From the NCBI GenBank assembly GCA_026388755.1, contig JAPLJE010000466.1, forward strand, positions 1 to 9,541: DNA of 9,541 nucleotides, given 5' to 3'. Under the pieces are notes generated by a model. That model made no database searches. It was not told the DNA's origin and was given only the letters and a program-made list of their open reading frames with translations. This document shows, one piece after another, positions 1-5,886 of the stretch. Numbering within the stretch: the stretch's first letter is position 1; the number at the start of each line of letters is the position of its first letter. The stretch is from Deltaproteobacteria bacterium. GTDB lineage: Bacteria; Desulfobacterota; Desulfobacteria; Desulfobacterales; Desulfatirhabdiaceae. Position numbers and translations under genes: made by a program.

Positions 1-728
1 CCCGGAATGCTCCCCATGCCGCCCAGAACGATCACGGCCAGGCCTTTGAGTTCAATGGAACGGCCCATGTCCGGAGAAAGCGCGTCAAAGTACAGGCCGA
101 AAAGGATTCCAGCTGCGCCGCCGAGCGCCGAAGAGATAAAAAAAGTGAAGGCAATGATCCCGTCCACATGAATGCCAAGAAGACGCGCCATGCGGTCGTT
201 TTCTGCCACGGCACGGATGGCCTTGCCCGTGCGGCTGCGTTTCAGAAACTGGGTGAGTCCCACCATGAGCAGCAACGCCACCGCCACGATTTCCACCTGA
301 AGAGATGTCACCGTGATGCCGGCAAATCGCCAGATATGCAGCGCAACGGTATTCGCCGGGAAGCGGACCGTGTGGGCGCCAAATACGCCCAGCGCCACGC
401 TTTCGAACATGATGGCCATGGCGATGCTGGAAATGAGGCCGGAAAAATAGGTGTCCGCGCGTTGACGCAGCGGAGCAAAGGCCACCCGGTCGAGCAGCAG
501 GCCCAGCAGACCGGCTATCAGCACCGCTATGGGGAAGGCCTGCCAGATGGCCAGGCCCGCGCTCTCCACCAGCCACAAAGCCGTCAGTCCCCCCAGGGTG
601 AACACGGCGGGGTGGGCCAGATTGAGGATGTCCAGTACCCCGAAAACCAGCGTATATCCCACGGCGAACAGGCCATAGACGCTACCGATGAACAGGCCGT
701 TGACCAGTTGTTGCAGAAGAACATTCAT
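1..728 (-). CDS. livH: Branched-chain amino acid ABC transporter permease, LivH family (3' end cut by window edge)
   Basis: This is the inner-membrane permease of a Liv-type (HAAT) ABC importer, which with LivM forms the channel for amino acids handed over by a periplasmic binding protein. Direct translation from ATG at 728 gives 242 codons with no stop, so the C-terminus lies beyond position 1; E. coli LivH is about 308 aa. Family hallmarks are visible: NGLFIGSVYGL (10-20) and GYTLVFGVLDILNLAH (24-39) at the N-terminus, then SRTGKAIRAVAENDRMARLLGI-type cytoplasmic loop residues around 165-186 (the EAA-like coupling segment), and ELKGLAVIVLGGMGSIP at 226-242. Several hydrophobic membrane spans are evident. 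It starts 11 bases after the stop of the binding-protein gene, which supports co-transcription. No good Shine-Dalgarno precedes the ATG, so translational coupling is likely (inference). One deviation is NLAHP where NxAHG is usual. Family assignment is firm; the actual substrate is not determined. Confidence 0.95.
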   Translation of the reverse strand, partial: MNVLLQQLVNGLFIGSVYGLFAVGYTLVFGVLDILNLAHPAVFTLGGLTALWLVESAGLAIWQAFPIAVLIAGLLGLLLDRVAFAPLRQRADTYFSGLISSIAMAIMFESVALGVFGAHTVRFPANTVALHIWRFAGITVTSLQVEIVAVALLLMVGLTQFLKRSRTGKAIRAVAENDRMARLLGIHVDGIIAFTFFISSALGGAAGILFGLYFDALSPDMGRSIELKGLAVIVLGGMGSIP

Positions 729-739
729 GCTTGGTGCGT

Positions 740-1894
740 TTATTCGCCGAAAACCATGAATTTGCCGTTCTTGACAATCTGGACCACGGGAACATAATCG
801 GCATCGCGGCCGGCGGTAAAGGAGAACGTTCCCAAAACCGTGTTCATGCCTTTGATCTGGGCCAAAGCGTCCCGAATGGCCTTGTGATCATCCGGGGAAG
901 AAGCTTTGCTGATGGCCTGGTAGGCAATGTAAACGCCGGCATAGGCCTGAGCGGCAAACTGGTCGGGCGATGTTCCATATTTGCTGCTGTATGTTTCTAC
1001 GAACTTGCGATTGAGTGCATTGGAAGAGCTTGTATTCCAGGCTGCCCCCACGATCACGCCTTCGGCCGCCTCACCGGCATTCTTCATGAGTCCCGGCGAA
1101 TTGAAGCCGTTGCCGCCTATGATCGGAACCGATGTGGGAATATCCAGTTTGCGCGCCTGGCTGACAATTCCGGAGGCTTCCTCAACCAGGGCCGACACCA
1201 CGATGGCATCCGGATTCTGGGATTTGATCTGGGTCAGCTGCGGGGAAAAATCGCGATCTCCCTTTGCAAATGTCTGTTCATTCAAAATGGTGATGCCGGC
1301 ATCTTGCAGGGCTTTTTTAAATGCTTCATAACCGGCCTTGGTGAAAGCATCGTCATTGCCGTAGAGCATCGCCACTTTATTCACCTTGAGTTTTTCCTTG
1401 GCGACTCTGATGGTGTTGGGGATTACCACCATTTCAGTGAGCGAGTCGCGAAAGATAAAATCGCCGATATCCGTGATTCCTTTTGCGGTGTTGCTGATTC
1501 CGAGTACCGGCACGCCCGCCTGCTGGGCGATGCGGTCGGTCACCTGGGCGGTGTTGCTGAGCGTCGGCCCGATGATGAGCGACACCTTATCGGCGTTAAT
1601 GAATTTATTGAACACATTGATGCCCTGTTGGGGGGTGCTGGCGTCGTCATCAAAAACCGGTACCAGCTTGAGCCCGTCTGCTCCGGCAGCGGCATTGATT
1701 TCGTCCACTGCAAGCTGCACGCCGTTCTTTTGGGTGGAACCATACCCTGCGGCTGCGCCGGTCATGCTGAAGGCCAGGCCAATTTTTGCTTCTTTACCCG
1801 CTGCACCGGCAAAACTCGCATGAAGAGTCAGCAGGAGTGTTAAACTCATCAGAACCGCAATTCCCGTCCAAATGCTTCGTTTGAATTTTTGCAT
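740..1894 (-). CDS. Periplasmic branched-chain amino acid-type substrate-binding protein (LivJ/LivK-like)
   Basis: This 384-aa protein is the periplasmic solute receptor for the adjacent Liv-type permease (Peripla_BP_6 / type I periplasmic-binding fold). The ORF is open back to 1966, but the ATG at 1894 is chosen because it begins a typical Sec signal peptide (MQKFKRS, then a hydrophobic run, then ASFAGA with cleavage near residues 29-31) and has AAGGAG six bases upstream. There is no lipobox cysteine, so a soluble periplasmic protein is expected. The mature part starts KIGLAFSMTGAAAGYG, the standard first strand and ligand loop. It continues with KNGVQLAVDEINAAAG, the hinge-region IIGPTLSN, GVPVLGISNTA, VAMLYGNDDAFTKAGYEAF, and PDAIVVSALVEEASGIVSQA. 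The C-terminal lobe includes FAAQAYAGVYIAYQAI. Length matches the family. The ligand could be Leu/Ile/Val, another amino acid, an amide or an aromatic acid; sequence alone does not settle it. Confidence 0.95.
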   Translation of the reverse strand: MQKFKRSIWTGIAVLMSLTLLLTLHASFAGAAGKEAKIGLAFSMTGAAAGYGSTQKNGVQLAVDEINAAAGADGLKLVPVFDDDASTPQQGINVFNKFINADKVSLIIGPTLSNTAQVTDRIAQQAGVPVLGISNTAKGITDIGDFIFRDSLTEMVVIPNTIRVAKEKLKVNKVAMLYGNDDAFTKAGYEAFKKALQDAGITILNEQTFAKGDRDFSPQLTQIKSQNPDAIVVSALVEEASGIVSQARKLDIPTSVPIIGGNGFNSPGLMKNAGEAAEGVIVGAAWNTSSSNALNRKFVETYSSKYGTSPDQFAAQAYAGVYIAYQAISKASSPDDHKAIRDALAQIKGMNTVLGTFSFTAGRDADYVPVVQIVKNGKFMVFGE

Positions 1895-1900
1895 ACCATG

Positions 1901-1906
1901 CTCCTT
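1901..1906 (-). promoter_or_regulatory. Ribosome binding site of the binding-protein gene
   Basis: AAGGAG on the minus strand lies six bases before the ATG at 1894. It decides that start over the in-frame upstream ATG at 1966, which overlaps the stop codon of the preceding gene (ATGA) and would put 24 extra residues before the signal peptide. Confidence 0.8.
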
Positions 1907-1962
1907 GGAATAAGAGTCTTTAAAAAAAATACGGCTGTTACCAATAAAAAATGGCGATAATA

Positions 1963-3600
1963 TCATTTCCCCAGCTGCCAGGAAATCAGGTAGCTGCGGG
2001 CACTGTTAAAAGCAGAGCCGGGAATTTCCACCACGGAAAACACGATTTCATCCACTCCGTCATTGTTCAGATCTCCCACAGCCATATCGCTGATCTGGCC
2101 GGAAACATCCGTGGTTCTCCATTTTAAACCAAACGCCAAACCCTCCCACTGCAGGCAGTCAACATGCCCGCTCTTTAAAATCCGAAGATTGGGCAGTAAA
2201 TTCCTCATGACATCCCTGTTATTAATCAGAATCACTTCATTCTTTCCATCATGATCAATATCGGTAATAATCACGCGTTGCGGCAGATAGTAGCGTTTGA
2301 TCCGCACTTCCGACTTGGAGTCATTCACGTCAACAGGATGCGGCATATAGCCCCCACCGCCGGTAAACCGCTCCGAGCTGGTCCATTCCGCGTCCCCGGT
2401 TTGATCAAAAACGCGAAGTCGAAGATCGGACGTCAAGGCAACTGTCATGTCCTTGCCTTCATTTAGCGCATTTCCGGAAGAGAATGCATACAATGACAAT
2501 CCACGGGGGACATCCGCTAAAGAAGATGCGACGTAAGTCCCATTCTTCCACGCCAATTCGTGAATACCTTTTGTGAAAAGCTCAGTCATTCCCCGCTGCT
2601 GTCCCAGTAAAACAGGCTTTTTCCCAGGAACCGTCATGACTCTGAAATACCAGTCGGCATTCTGGACAATTTTTACCAGATGGGTCCCATCCCATTCCAG
2701 GACATAGGATTTCAGCTGGGTCTTATCACTATAAAGATTGGTGACAAAGATCTCGGCCCGACCATTCTGATTGATATCGGCCACATCCACCCGAATGGCG
2801 GTATTATCCTTCTCACCGGTGAACTCGTCTATCAGTTCAAGCTTTCCGTCGGCATATCGGTATAACGATATGGCATTGTCGTTAATCATGACCAGTTCGT
2901 TTTGCTTGTCGCCGAGAACGTCACCAATGGCCAGGCTTTTGATTTCTGCTTGAAATTTGAGGCTTCTCCAGACATTGGCCTCGGTTTTTCCGTCAGATGC
3001 CATCATCCGAATCGGTGTCGAGCCGGTGGAAACCGCTCCGGTCCACAGGGAGTCAGGATGACGGTGGCTCTCGTCCCCAGCCGTATGTTGCTGCTGCTGG
3101 GGCTGTGACGCGGGTTGGGTCAAAACCGGCGCCTTCGAACCCAACGCCTTCAGGATTTCGGTTGCGTATAATTTAACATGCTGCAAGACATCTCCCTGGT
3201 TTTTCCCGGTCTGGCCAAAGACCACCTGGGGGGCTCCATCCGCAGCCCGGAGAAGCCTGGCGTCCGTGCGAACGTTTTCATTCGTAACCGTGACGGATCC
3301 GTAAGATACGTAATCGGCTTTCAGTTTCGCGGCAGTGGACATCGCAGCCGCTTCGCCGATGGGTTTAGAAAGATTTGCAGCAGACGGATCATCCATTGTG
3401 ATGACTTCAATGGATTCATTCGAAGCCAGGCGGGATGCCAGCATCTGCGAAATGCCTTTTTGAAGAAAAGACAGATCACCGTCGTACTGGATATCAAACG
3501 GCAATACCAGTACGCGAGGCGCAGCAGATGCAAAGCCGAAAGACGTCAGTGATAAAAAAAAGAACAGGGCAACGCCGGAATATAATTTAATAAGCCGCAA
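1963..3600 (-). CDS. Exported FG-GAP/VCBS repeat protein with an FlgO/CsgG/TolB-like N-terminal domain
   Basis: A 545-aa exported protein of unknown role. Residues 1-27 form a signal peptide (MRLIKLYSGV, hydrophobic core, FASAA then PRVLVLPF). Residues 28-153 resemble the small alpha/beta domain of FlgO/CsgG/TolB-N-like proteins: RVLVLPFD, LQKGISQMLASRLAS, then a conserved ADYVSYGSVTV strand (96-105) and DARLLRAADG (113-122). A Gln-rich linker follows (about 161-172). The rest is beta-propeller-like with Ca-binding FG-GAP/VCBS loops: GDVLGDKQNELV (227-237), DVADINQNGRAEIFV (272-286), ITDIDHDGKNEVILI (445-459) and VGDLNNDGVDEIVF (508-521). Such repeats usually bind calcium and mediate extracellular or periplasmic interactions. 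The start is TTG: this codon alone gives the whole signal peptide and has a Shine-Dalgarno. The stop is 68 bases before the binding-protein start, on the same strand and with no terminator seen, so it may be co-transcribed with the transporter; a functional link is only inference. The N-terminal fold is assigned by eye. Confidence 0.88.
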   Translation of the reverse strand: MRLIKLYSGVALFFFLSLTSFGFASAAPRVLVLPFDIQYDGDLSFLQKGISQMLASRLASNESIEVITMDDPSAANLSKPIGEAAAMSTAAKLKADYVSYGSVTVTNENVRTDARLLRAADGAPQVVFGQTGKNQGDVLQHVKLYATEILKALGSKAPVLTQPASQPQQQQHTAGDESHRHPDSLWTGAVSTGSTPIRMMASDGKTEANVWRSLKFQAEIKSLAIGDVLGDKQNELVMINDNAISLYRYADGKLELIDEFTGEKDNTAIRVDVADINQNGRAEIFVTNLYSDKTQLKSYVLEWDGTHLVKIVQNADWYFRVMTVPGKKPVLLGQQRGMTELFTKGIHELAWKNGTYVASSLADVPRGLSLYAFSSGNALNEGKDMTVALTSDLRLRVFDQTGDAEWTSSERFTGGGGYMPHPVDVNDSKSEVRIKRYYLPQRVIITDIDHDGKNEVILINNRDVMRNLLPNLRILKSGHVDCLQWEGLAFGLKWRTTDVSGQISDMAVGDLNNDGVDEIVFSVVEIPGSAFNSARSYLISWQLGK

Positions 3601-3610
3601 GTTAATTCAA

Positions 3611-3618
3611 CTCCCCTT
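3611..3618 (-). promoter_or_regulatory. Ribosome binding site for the TTG-initiated FG-GAP gene
   Basis: AAGGGGAG on the minus strand, ten bases before the TTG at 3600. The spacing is slightly long, but no ATG or GTG in this frame would keep the signal peptide, so the TTG start is preferred. Confidence 0.55.
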
Positions 3619-3636
3619 TATGGTCGGAAATAGTCT

Positions 3637-3663
3637 TTAATATGGTATTTTTGAGGTCGTCAA
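3637..3663 (-). promoter_or_regulatory. Candidate sigma70-type promoter for the FG-GAP gene
   Basis: On the minus strand TTGACG (3658-3663, five of six to the -35 consensus) is followed after 15 bases by TATTAA (3637-3642, four of six to the -10 consensus). The spacer is shorter than the optimum of 17, so this is a weak call made by eye. Confidence 0.3.
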
Positions 3664-3712
3664 TGTTCTGTTTCGGATGATCCATAACCCAATGAACCCT
3701 TCCAGGACTGGG

Positions 3713-3780
3713 TAAAAATCAATTTGATATTCATGAATTTCCACTGTATATAAAAAAAAGAATTTGATAAAGAATTTTGT
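3713..3780. repeat. Imperfect 68-bp direct repeat, copy A
   Basis: This copy and 3861-3928 are both 68 bases long and align without gaps. The first 15 bases (TAAAAATCAATTTGA), a central CTGTATA and the last 17 bases (TTGATAAAGAATTTTGT) are identical and in the same register, while the stretches between differ. The copies lie 148 bases apart start to start in the divergent intergenic region. They may be a decayed tandem duplication or spaced protein-binding sites. The short ORFs that cross the repeats on the minus strand look spurious. Confidence 0.7.
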
Positions 3781-3801
3781 TTGCTGAGTCAGGCAGTCGG
3801 G

Positions 3802-3821
3802 AAAAAAGTCCGGGCTCCCGG
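3802..3821 (-). terminator. Weak terminator-like hairpin with T-run on the minus strand
   Basis: Read on the minus strand, CCGGGAGCCCGG (a four-bp GC stem with a four-base loop) is followed by AC and then six T. That resembles a minimal intrinsic terminator, but the stem is very short. It lies about 200 bases upstream of the FG-GAP gene, so it could end a short minus-strand transcript or act as an attenuator, or mean nothing. Confidence 0.2.
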
Positions 3822-3833
3822 TAATGAATTCTC

Positions 3834-3856
3834 TTTTCCGGCAGGCAACCGGAAAA
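3834..3856. repeat. Perfect 8-bp inverted repeat, 7-base loop
   Basis: TTTTCCGG (3834-3841) and CCGGAAAA (3849-3856) are exact reverse complements around a seven-base loop. The element lies in the 80-base segment between the two direct-repeat copies. It could be an operator or an RNA hairpin. No T-run follows on either strand, so it is not called a terminator. Confidence 0.5.
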
Positions 3857-3860
3857 TGCA

Positions 3861-3928
3861 TAAAAATCAATTTGAAATTTATTTGAAATTCCTGTATAGA
3901 AATTTCGAAAATTGATAAAGAATTTTGT
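3861..3928. repeat. Imperfect 68-bp direct repeat, copy B
   Basis: Second copy of the repeat at 3713-3780: identical at the first 15 and last 17 positions and at the central CTGTATA, diverged elsewhere. Its divergent middle holds AGAAATTTCGA (3898-3908), an 11-mer that recurs at 3951-3961, 53 bases downstream (about five helical turns). This 11-mer contains the palindrome GAAATTTC. Confidence 0.7.
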
Positions 3929-3949
3929 CAATGAAATTTAGATGCAGCG

Positions 3950-3967
3950 CAGAAATTTCGATTTCTG
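3950..3967. repeat. Perfect 7-bp inverted repeat with TTCG loop
   Basis: CAGAAAT (3950-3956), TTCG, ATTTCTG (3961-3967) form a perfect stem closed by a TTCG tetraloop. It is not followed by a T-run, so a terminator is unlikely. It overlaps the second AGAAATTTCGA 11-mer and could be an operator or a leader-RNA hairpin upstream of the porin gene. Confidence 0.45.
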
Positions 3968-4086
3968 TTGAAACGGCACGTTCTGTTGTAGTTCTATTTT
4001 TCTAATATACTTTATGTAGTGTTTTTATTGGCTGTACAATGGAATATACGGTTATCCCGATAAAAATATATTGATAATAATTTAAG

Positions 4087-4110
4087 AATTTGCTTGATTT
4101 AACGCAAATT
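4087..4110. promoter_or_regulatory. Inverted repeat, possible operator upstream of the porin gene
   Basis: AATTTGC (4087-4093) and GCAAATT (4104-4110) are exact reverse complements separated by ten bases, so the half-site centres are 17 bases apart, a spacing common for dimeric regulators. It overlaps the candidate -35 element at 4090-4095, which would suit repression. The regulator is unknown. Confidence 0.35.
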
Positions 4111-4119
4111 ATCTGTAAT
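4090..4119 (+). promoter_or_regulatory. Candidate sigma70-type promoter for the porin gene
   Basis: TTGCTT (4090-4095) is followed after 18 bases by TGTAAT (4114-4119, five of six to the -10 consensus). The -35 match is poor beyond TTG. A second possible -10 (TATACT, 4006-4011) lies further upstream without a clear -35. The whole region is AT-rich, so chance matches are expected. Confidence 0.28.
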
Positions 4120-4147
4120 AGAAAAAAGCGAAAAGGATAAGAAGATT

Positions 4148-4198
4148 GTGAAAGGAGGTGGTATTTTCAAGTATTGTTTTGATTTTATTGATTATTAG
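4148..4198 (+). other. Orphan strong Shine-Dalgarno and possible 16-codon leader ORF
   Basis: AAAGGAGGT (4151-4159) is a near-perfect ribosome-binding sequence, better than the one used by the porin, yet no ATG, GTG or TTG starting a useful frame lies at normal distance after it. A GTG at 4148 just before it opens a tiny frame (VKGGGIFKYCFDFIDY, stop TAG at 4196-4198), which has only a weak AAGGA some 12 bases upstream. It may be a leader peptide, a ribosome standby site, an mRNA-stabilising element or chance. Confidence 0.2.
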
Positions 4199-4228
4199 GT
4201 TGGTTTATCTATTTAATTGAAATTATTT

Positions 4229-4236
4229 GAGGAGGG
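4229..4236 (+). promoter_or_regulatory. Ribosome binding site of the porin gene
   Basis: GAGGAGGG lies seven bases before the ATG at 4244. It fixes that start over the in-frame TTG at 4217, which would add nine residues before the signal peptide and would include the Shine-Dalgarno within the coding sequence. Confidence 0.85.
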
Positions 4237-4243
4237 ACTCAGA

Positions 4244-5056
4244 ATGAAGAAATTATCCGTATTATTGGTAGCAGCCATTATGGTACTTGCCCTTACCATG
4301 CCGGCGGCAGCATTTGAAAATGAATTCGGCGGTTTCTGGAGAACCAGAGCGTTTTCAGAATGGGATTTTACCGGTGATAGCCAGAATCATAGATTGGATA
4401 CAGAAAGAATCGATACCCGTACCCGGCTGTTCTACACCGCAAAATTCAGCGACAATCTGAAATTCGTCAACAAGTTTGAAATGAATGCGGCTTGGGGCGG
4501 ATCTGTCGGTACGATGAATAATGCTTATGGTACCGGAAAAGACCCGGTATCCGCCGGTACCGCCACCTACGGTCAGCTTGCCGCTGACGGGGCAAACCTT
4601 GTTGTAAAGGCCTCTTATGTGGATTTTAAGCTGGCTCAGCAGCGGTTTACGGTCGGTGTCCAAGATTTTACTCTGGCCAGAGGGTATCTTTTTGATGATG
4701 ACGCTGCCGGTATCAAGGCCATTTTCAAGGTCAACGATGCCATTTACCTACCGTTGATTTACATGAAACTCTATGAAGGCGGCACGGGAAGGGTACCTTA
4801 TACTACATCTGGTAACACTGGGACGAACGCTGATAATTATGATGTGGACGCCTATGTATTTTATCCCAGCCTTTTTCTGAACAAAGACAATGTCTTTAAA
4901 CCGCATGTTGCGTATTTGGTATCTGAAAATTTTTCACGTTTTCAAACAAAGTCTCTTAGTAATGCACAATTAAACCCACTCAGCCCACTTGGGGCGACCA
5001 AACTGTCGGCGTGGACTGCCGGTCTGGAATATGATGGTAAGTTTGATATCTTCTAA
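4244..5056 (+). CDS. Porin N-terminal fragment (signal peptide plus first part of barrel)
   Basis: This is the 270-codon upstream reading frame of the broken porin. It carries the signal peptide and RTRLFYTAKF-, KFVNKFEMNAAWGG- and VVKASYVDFKL-type amphipathic strands, followed by FTVGVQDFTLARGYLFDDDAAG. It ends FDIF before the premature TAA. Alone it lacks the C-terminal Phe needed for outer-membrane assembly, so a product from it would probably be degraded (inference from OMP biogenesis). Confidence 0.7.
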   Translation: MKKLSVLLVAAIMVLALTMPAAAFENEFGGFWRTRAFSEWDFTGDSQNHRLDTERIDTRTRLFYTAKFSDNLKFVNKFEMNAAWGGSVGTMNNAYGTGKDPVSAGTATYGQLAADGANLVVKASYVDFKLAQQRFTVGVQDFTLARGYLFDDDAAGIKAIFKVNDAIYLPLIYMKLYEGGTGRVPYTTSGNTGTNADNYDVDAYVFYPSLFLNKDNVFKPHVAYLVSENFSRFQTKSLSNAQLNPLSPLGATKLSAWTAGLEYDGKFDIF

Positions 5057-5648
5057 TCCAGCTTACACTCATGGTCATGACAAAATTAATTTAAAGGGCT
5101 ATTTGTTTGATGCTCGTGGTGCCGTTGACCTGGGACCTACCAATATTCATGTCAAAGGTATTTATGCTTCCGGTGATGGCAAGGCCGATTTTGCGAAAAC
5201 CGGTGATGATTGGGCTTTCTTTGTTCCCGGTTATAGTAATAATGTCGGTGGAAGCATCAACAATTTTGATCAGGCCAACTGGGCGGAAATCATGGGTTGC
5301 GGTATGTTCGATTATCAGTTCCCCAGTGGCTCTTTGGGTACACAAATCTCCAACGCCATCATCGGTGGCGTGGGCGCAAGCTACAAGCTTATTCAGGATC
5401 TGAAATTCAGCGCGGATGTCTGGTATGCTCAGGCTGCCGACTCCATCTACATGCCGACAACGAAAACCAATTCAGACTATTATGGTACGGAACTTGATCT
5501 TAAGGTTACCTATATGCTCGTTGATAATCTTAAGCTCGATCTTGTCGGTGCTTATCTGTGGGCGGGTGATGTCATTTCCAAATCAACATCCGCTACCAAC
5601 TCTGCCAACCCGATTGAAATTGGCGCACAAATGTCGCTTGCTTTCTAA
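5031..5648 (+). CDS. Porin C-terminal fragment (rest of barrel with beta-signal)
   Basis: This is the downstream reading frame of the broken porin. ATG codons occur at 5031 and 5034, but there is no convincing Shine-Dalgarno (only GGA close by) and no signal peptide, so it is unlikely to be made on its own. Barrel-strand sequence resumes at about 5055 (AAT CCA GCT TAC). Visible elements include GYLFDARGAVDLGPTNIHVK, VGASYKLIQDLKFSADVWYA, TELDLKVTYMLVDNLKLDLV and the terminal AQMSLAF. Confidence 0.6.
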   Translation: MMVSLISSNPAYTHGHDKINLKGYLFDARGAVDLGPTNIHVKGIYASGDGKADFAKTGDDWAFFVPGYSNNVGGSINNFDQANWAEIMGCGMFDYQFPSGSLGTQISNAIIGGVGASYKLIQDLKFSADVWYAQAADSIYMPTTKTNSDYYGTELDLKVTYMLVDNLKLDLVGAYLWAGDVISKSTSATNSANPIEIGAQMSLAF

Positions 5649-5680
5649 TTGGTGTATGGCTGTTTAATTTACTGATGGAT

Positions 5681-5717
5681 AAAAAAGCCGGCTGGGAATT
5701 TCCCAGCCGGCTTTTTT
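5681..5717. terminator. Strong symmetric rho-independent terminator
   Basis: Six A, then GCCGGCTGGG (5687-5696), loop AATTT, CCCAGCCGGC (5702-5711), then six T. The ten-bp GC-rich stem with A- and T-runs on both sides can end transcription from either direction. It lies 32 bases after the porin stop and beyond the 3' end of the converging glycosyltransferase gene (stop at 5887). The 169 bases between it and that stop show no convincing gene. Confidence 0.92.
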
Positions 5718-5886
5718 ACGCTCGATTTTCCTCCAGAGTCATGCGCCTCATCTTTGAAAGTTCTCACGGTACCGTCGCCCTATCTACTCAGTTCGAAAAT
5801 TCCCAATACGCTCCCGATGAATACATTTTTATGATCGGTTTCTAGCTGTCGAAAAGACTTGCTTGAACACGGTAATCTATCACTTT

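Larger units (their letters stand above)
4244..5648 (+). pseudogene. Outer-membrane porin-like beta-barrel protein, reading frame broken by one base
   Basis: The span encodes one beta-barrel protein in two frames. Frame one begins MKKLSVLLVAAIMVLALTMP, a clear signal peptide with AAA then FENEFGGFW (cleavage near residue 23), and runs to a TAA at 5054-5056 after 270 codons. From about 5031-5055 the protein continues in the +1 frame (NPAYTHGHDKINLKGYLFDA and onwards) to the TAA at 5646-5648. The span is 1405 bases, one more than a multiple of three, consistent with one inserted base; joined, it would be about 467 aa. Both parts show alternating polar/hydrophobic strands rich in Tyr, Asp, Gly and Asn. 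The end, IEIGAQMSLAF, has the terminal Phe of a BAM-recognised beta-signal. It resembles the uncharacterised porins of delta-type bacteria; the solute is unknown. No prfB-like slippery codon or internal Shine-Dalgarno is seen near the junction, so mutation or sequencing error is likelier than programmed shifting. Confidence 0.8.

Noticed and set aside
85..1843. Long ORFs on both strands within the livH and binding-protein region (for example 168-797 and 731-1843 on plus)
   Set aside because: They are shadows in other frames of the GC-rich liv genes; the minus-strand products in the chosen frames match known families from end to end.
1964..1966. ATG overlapping the FG-GAP gene stop (ATGA) as the start of the binding protein
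   Set aside because: It would add 24 residues before a complete signal peptide; the ATG at 1894 has a good Shine-Dalgarno.
3637..3931. Two overlapping minus-strand ORFs of 77 and 66 codons in the divergent intergenic region
   Set aside because: They run through the AT-rich direct repeats, so the peptide similarity between them (QIDFY-like ends) only reflects the DNA repeat. They have no Shine-Dalgarno and no recognisable domain.
3974..3990. GGCACG near 3975 as a sigma54 -24 element
   Set aside because: The downstream TTG lies one base off the required spacing and the GC of the -12 element is missing.
5040..5056. Programmed +1 frameshift at the porin break
   Set aside because: TTC TAA lacks a re-pairing option for the Phe tRNA in the +1 frame and there is no upstream stimulatory Shine-Dalgarno as in prfB, so mutation or error is the simpler explanation.
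5741..5845. A 34-codon plus-strand ORF (starts MRLIFESSHG, ends EYIFMIGF)
   Set aside because: It lies after the strong terminator with no clear promoter or Shine-Dalgarno (CCTCC, not GGAGG, precedes it). The terminal Phe is suggestive of a barrel end but too short to support a porin remnant.
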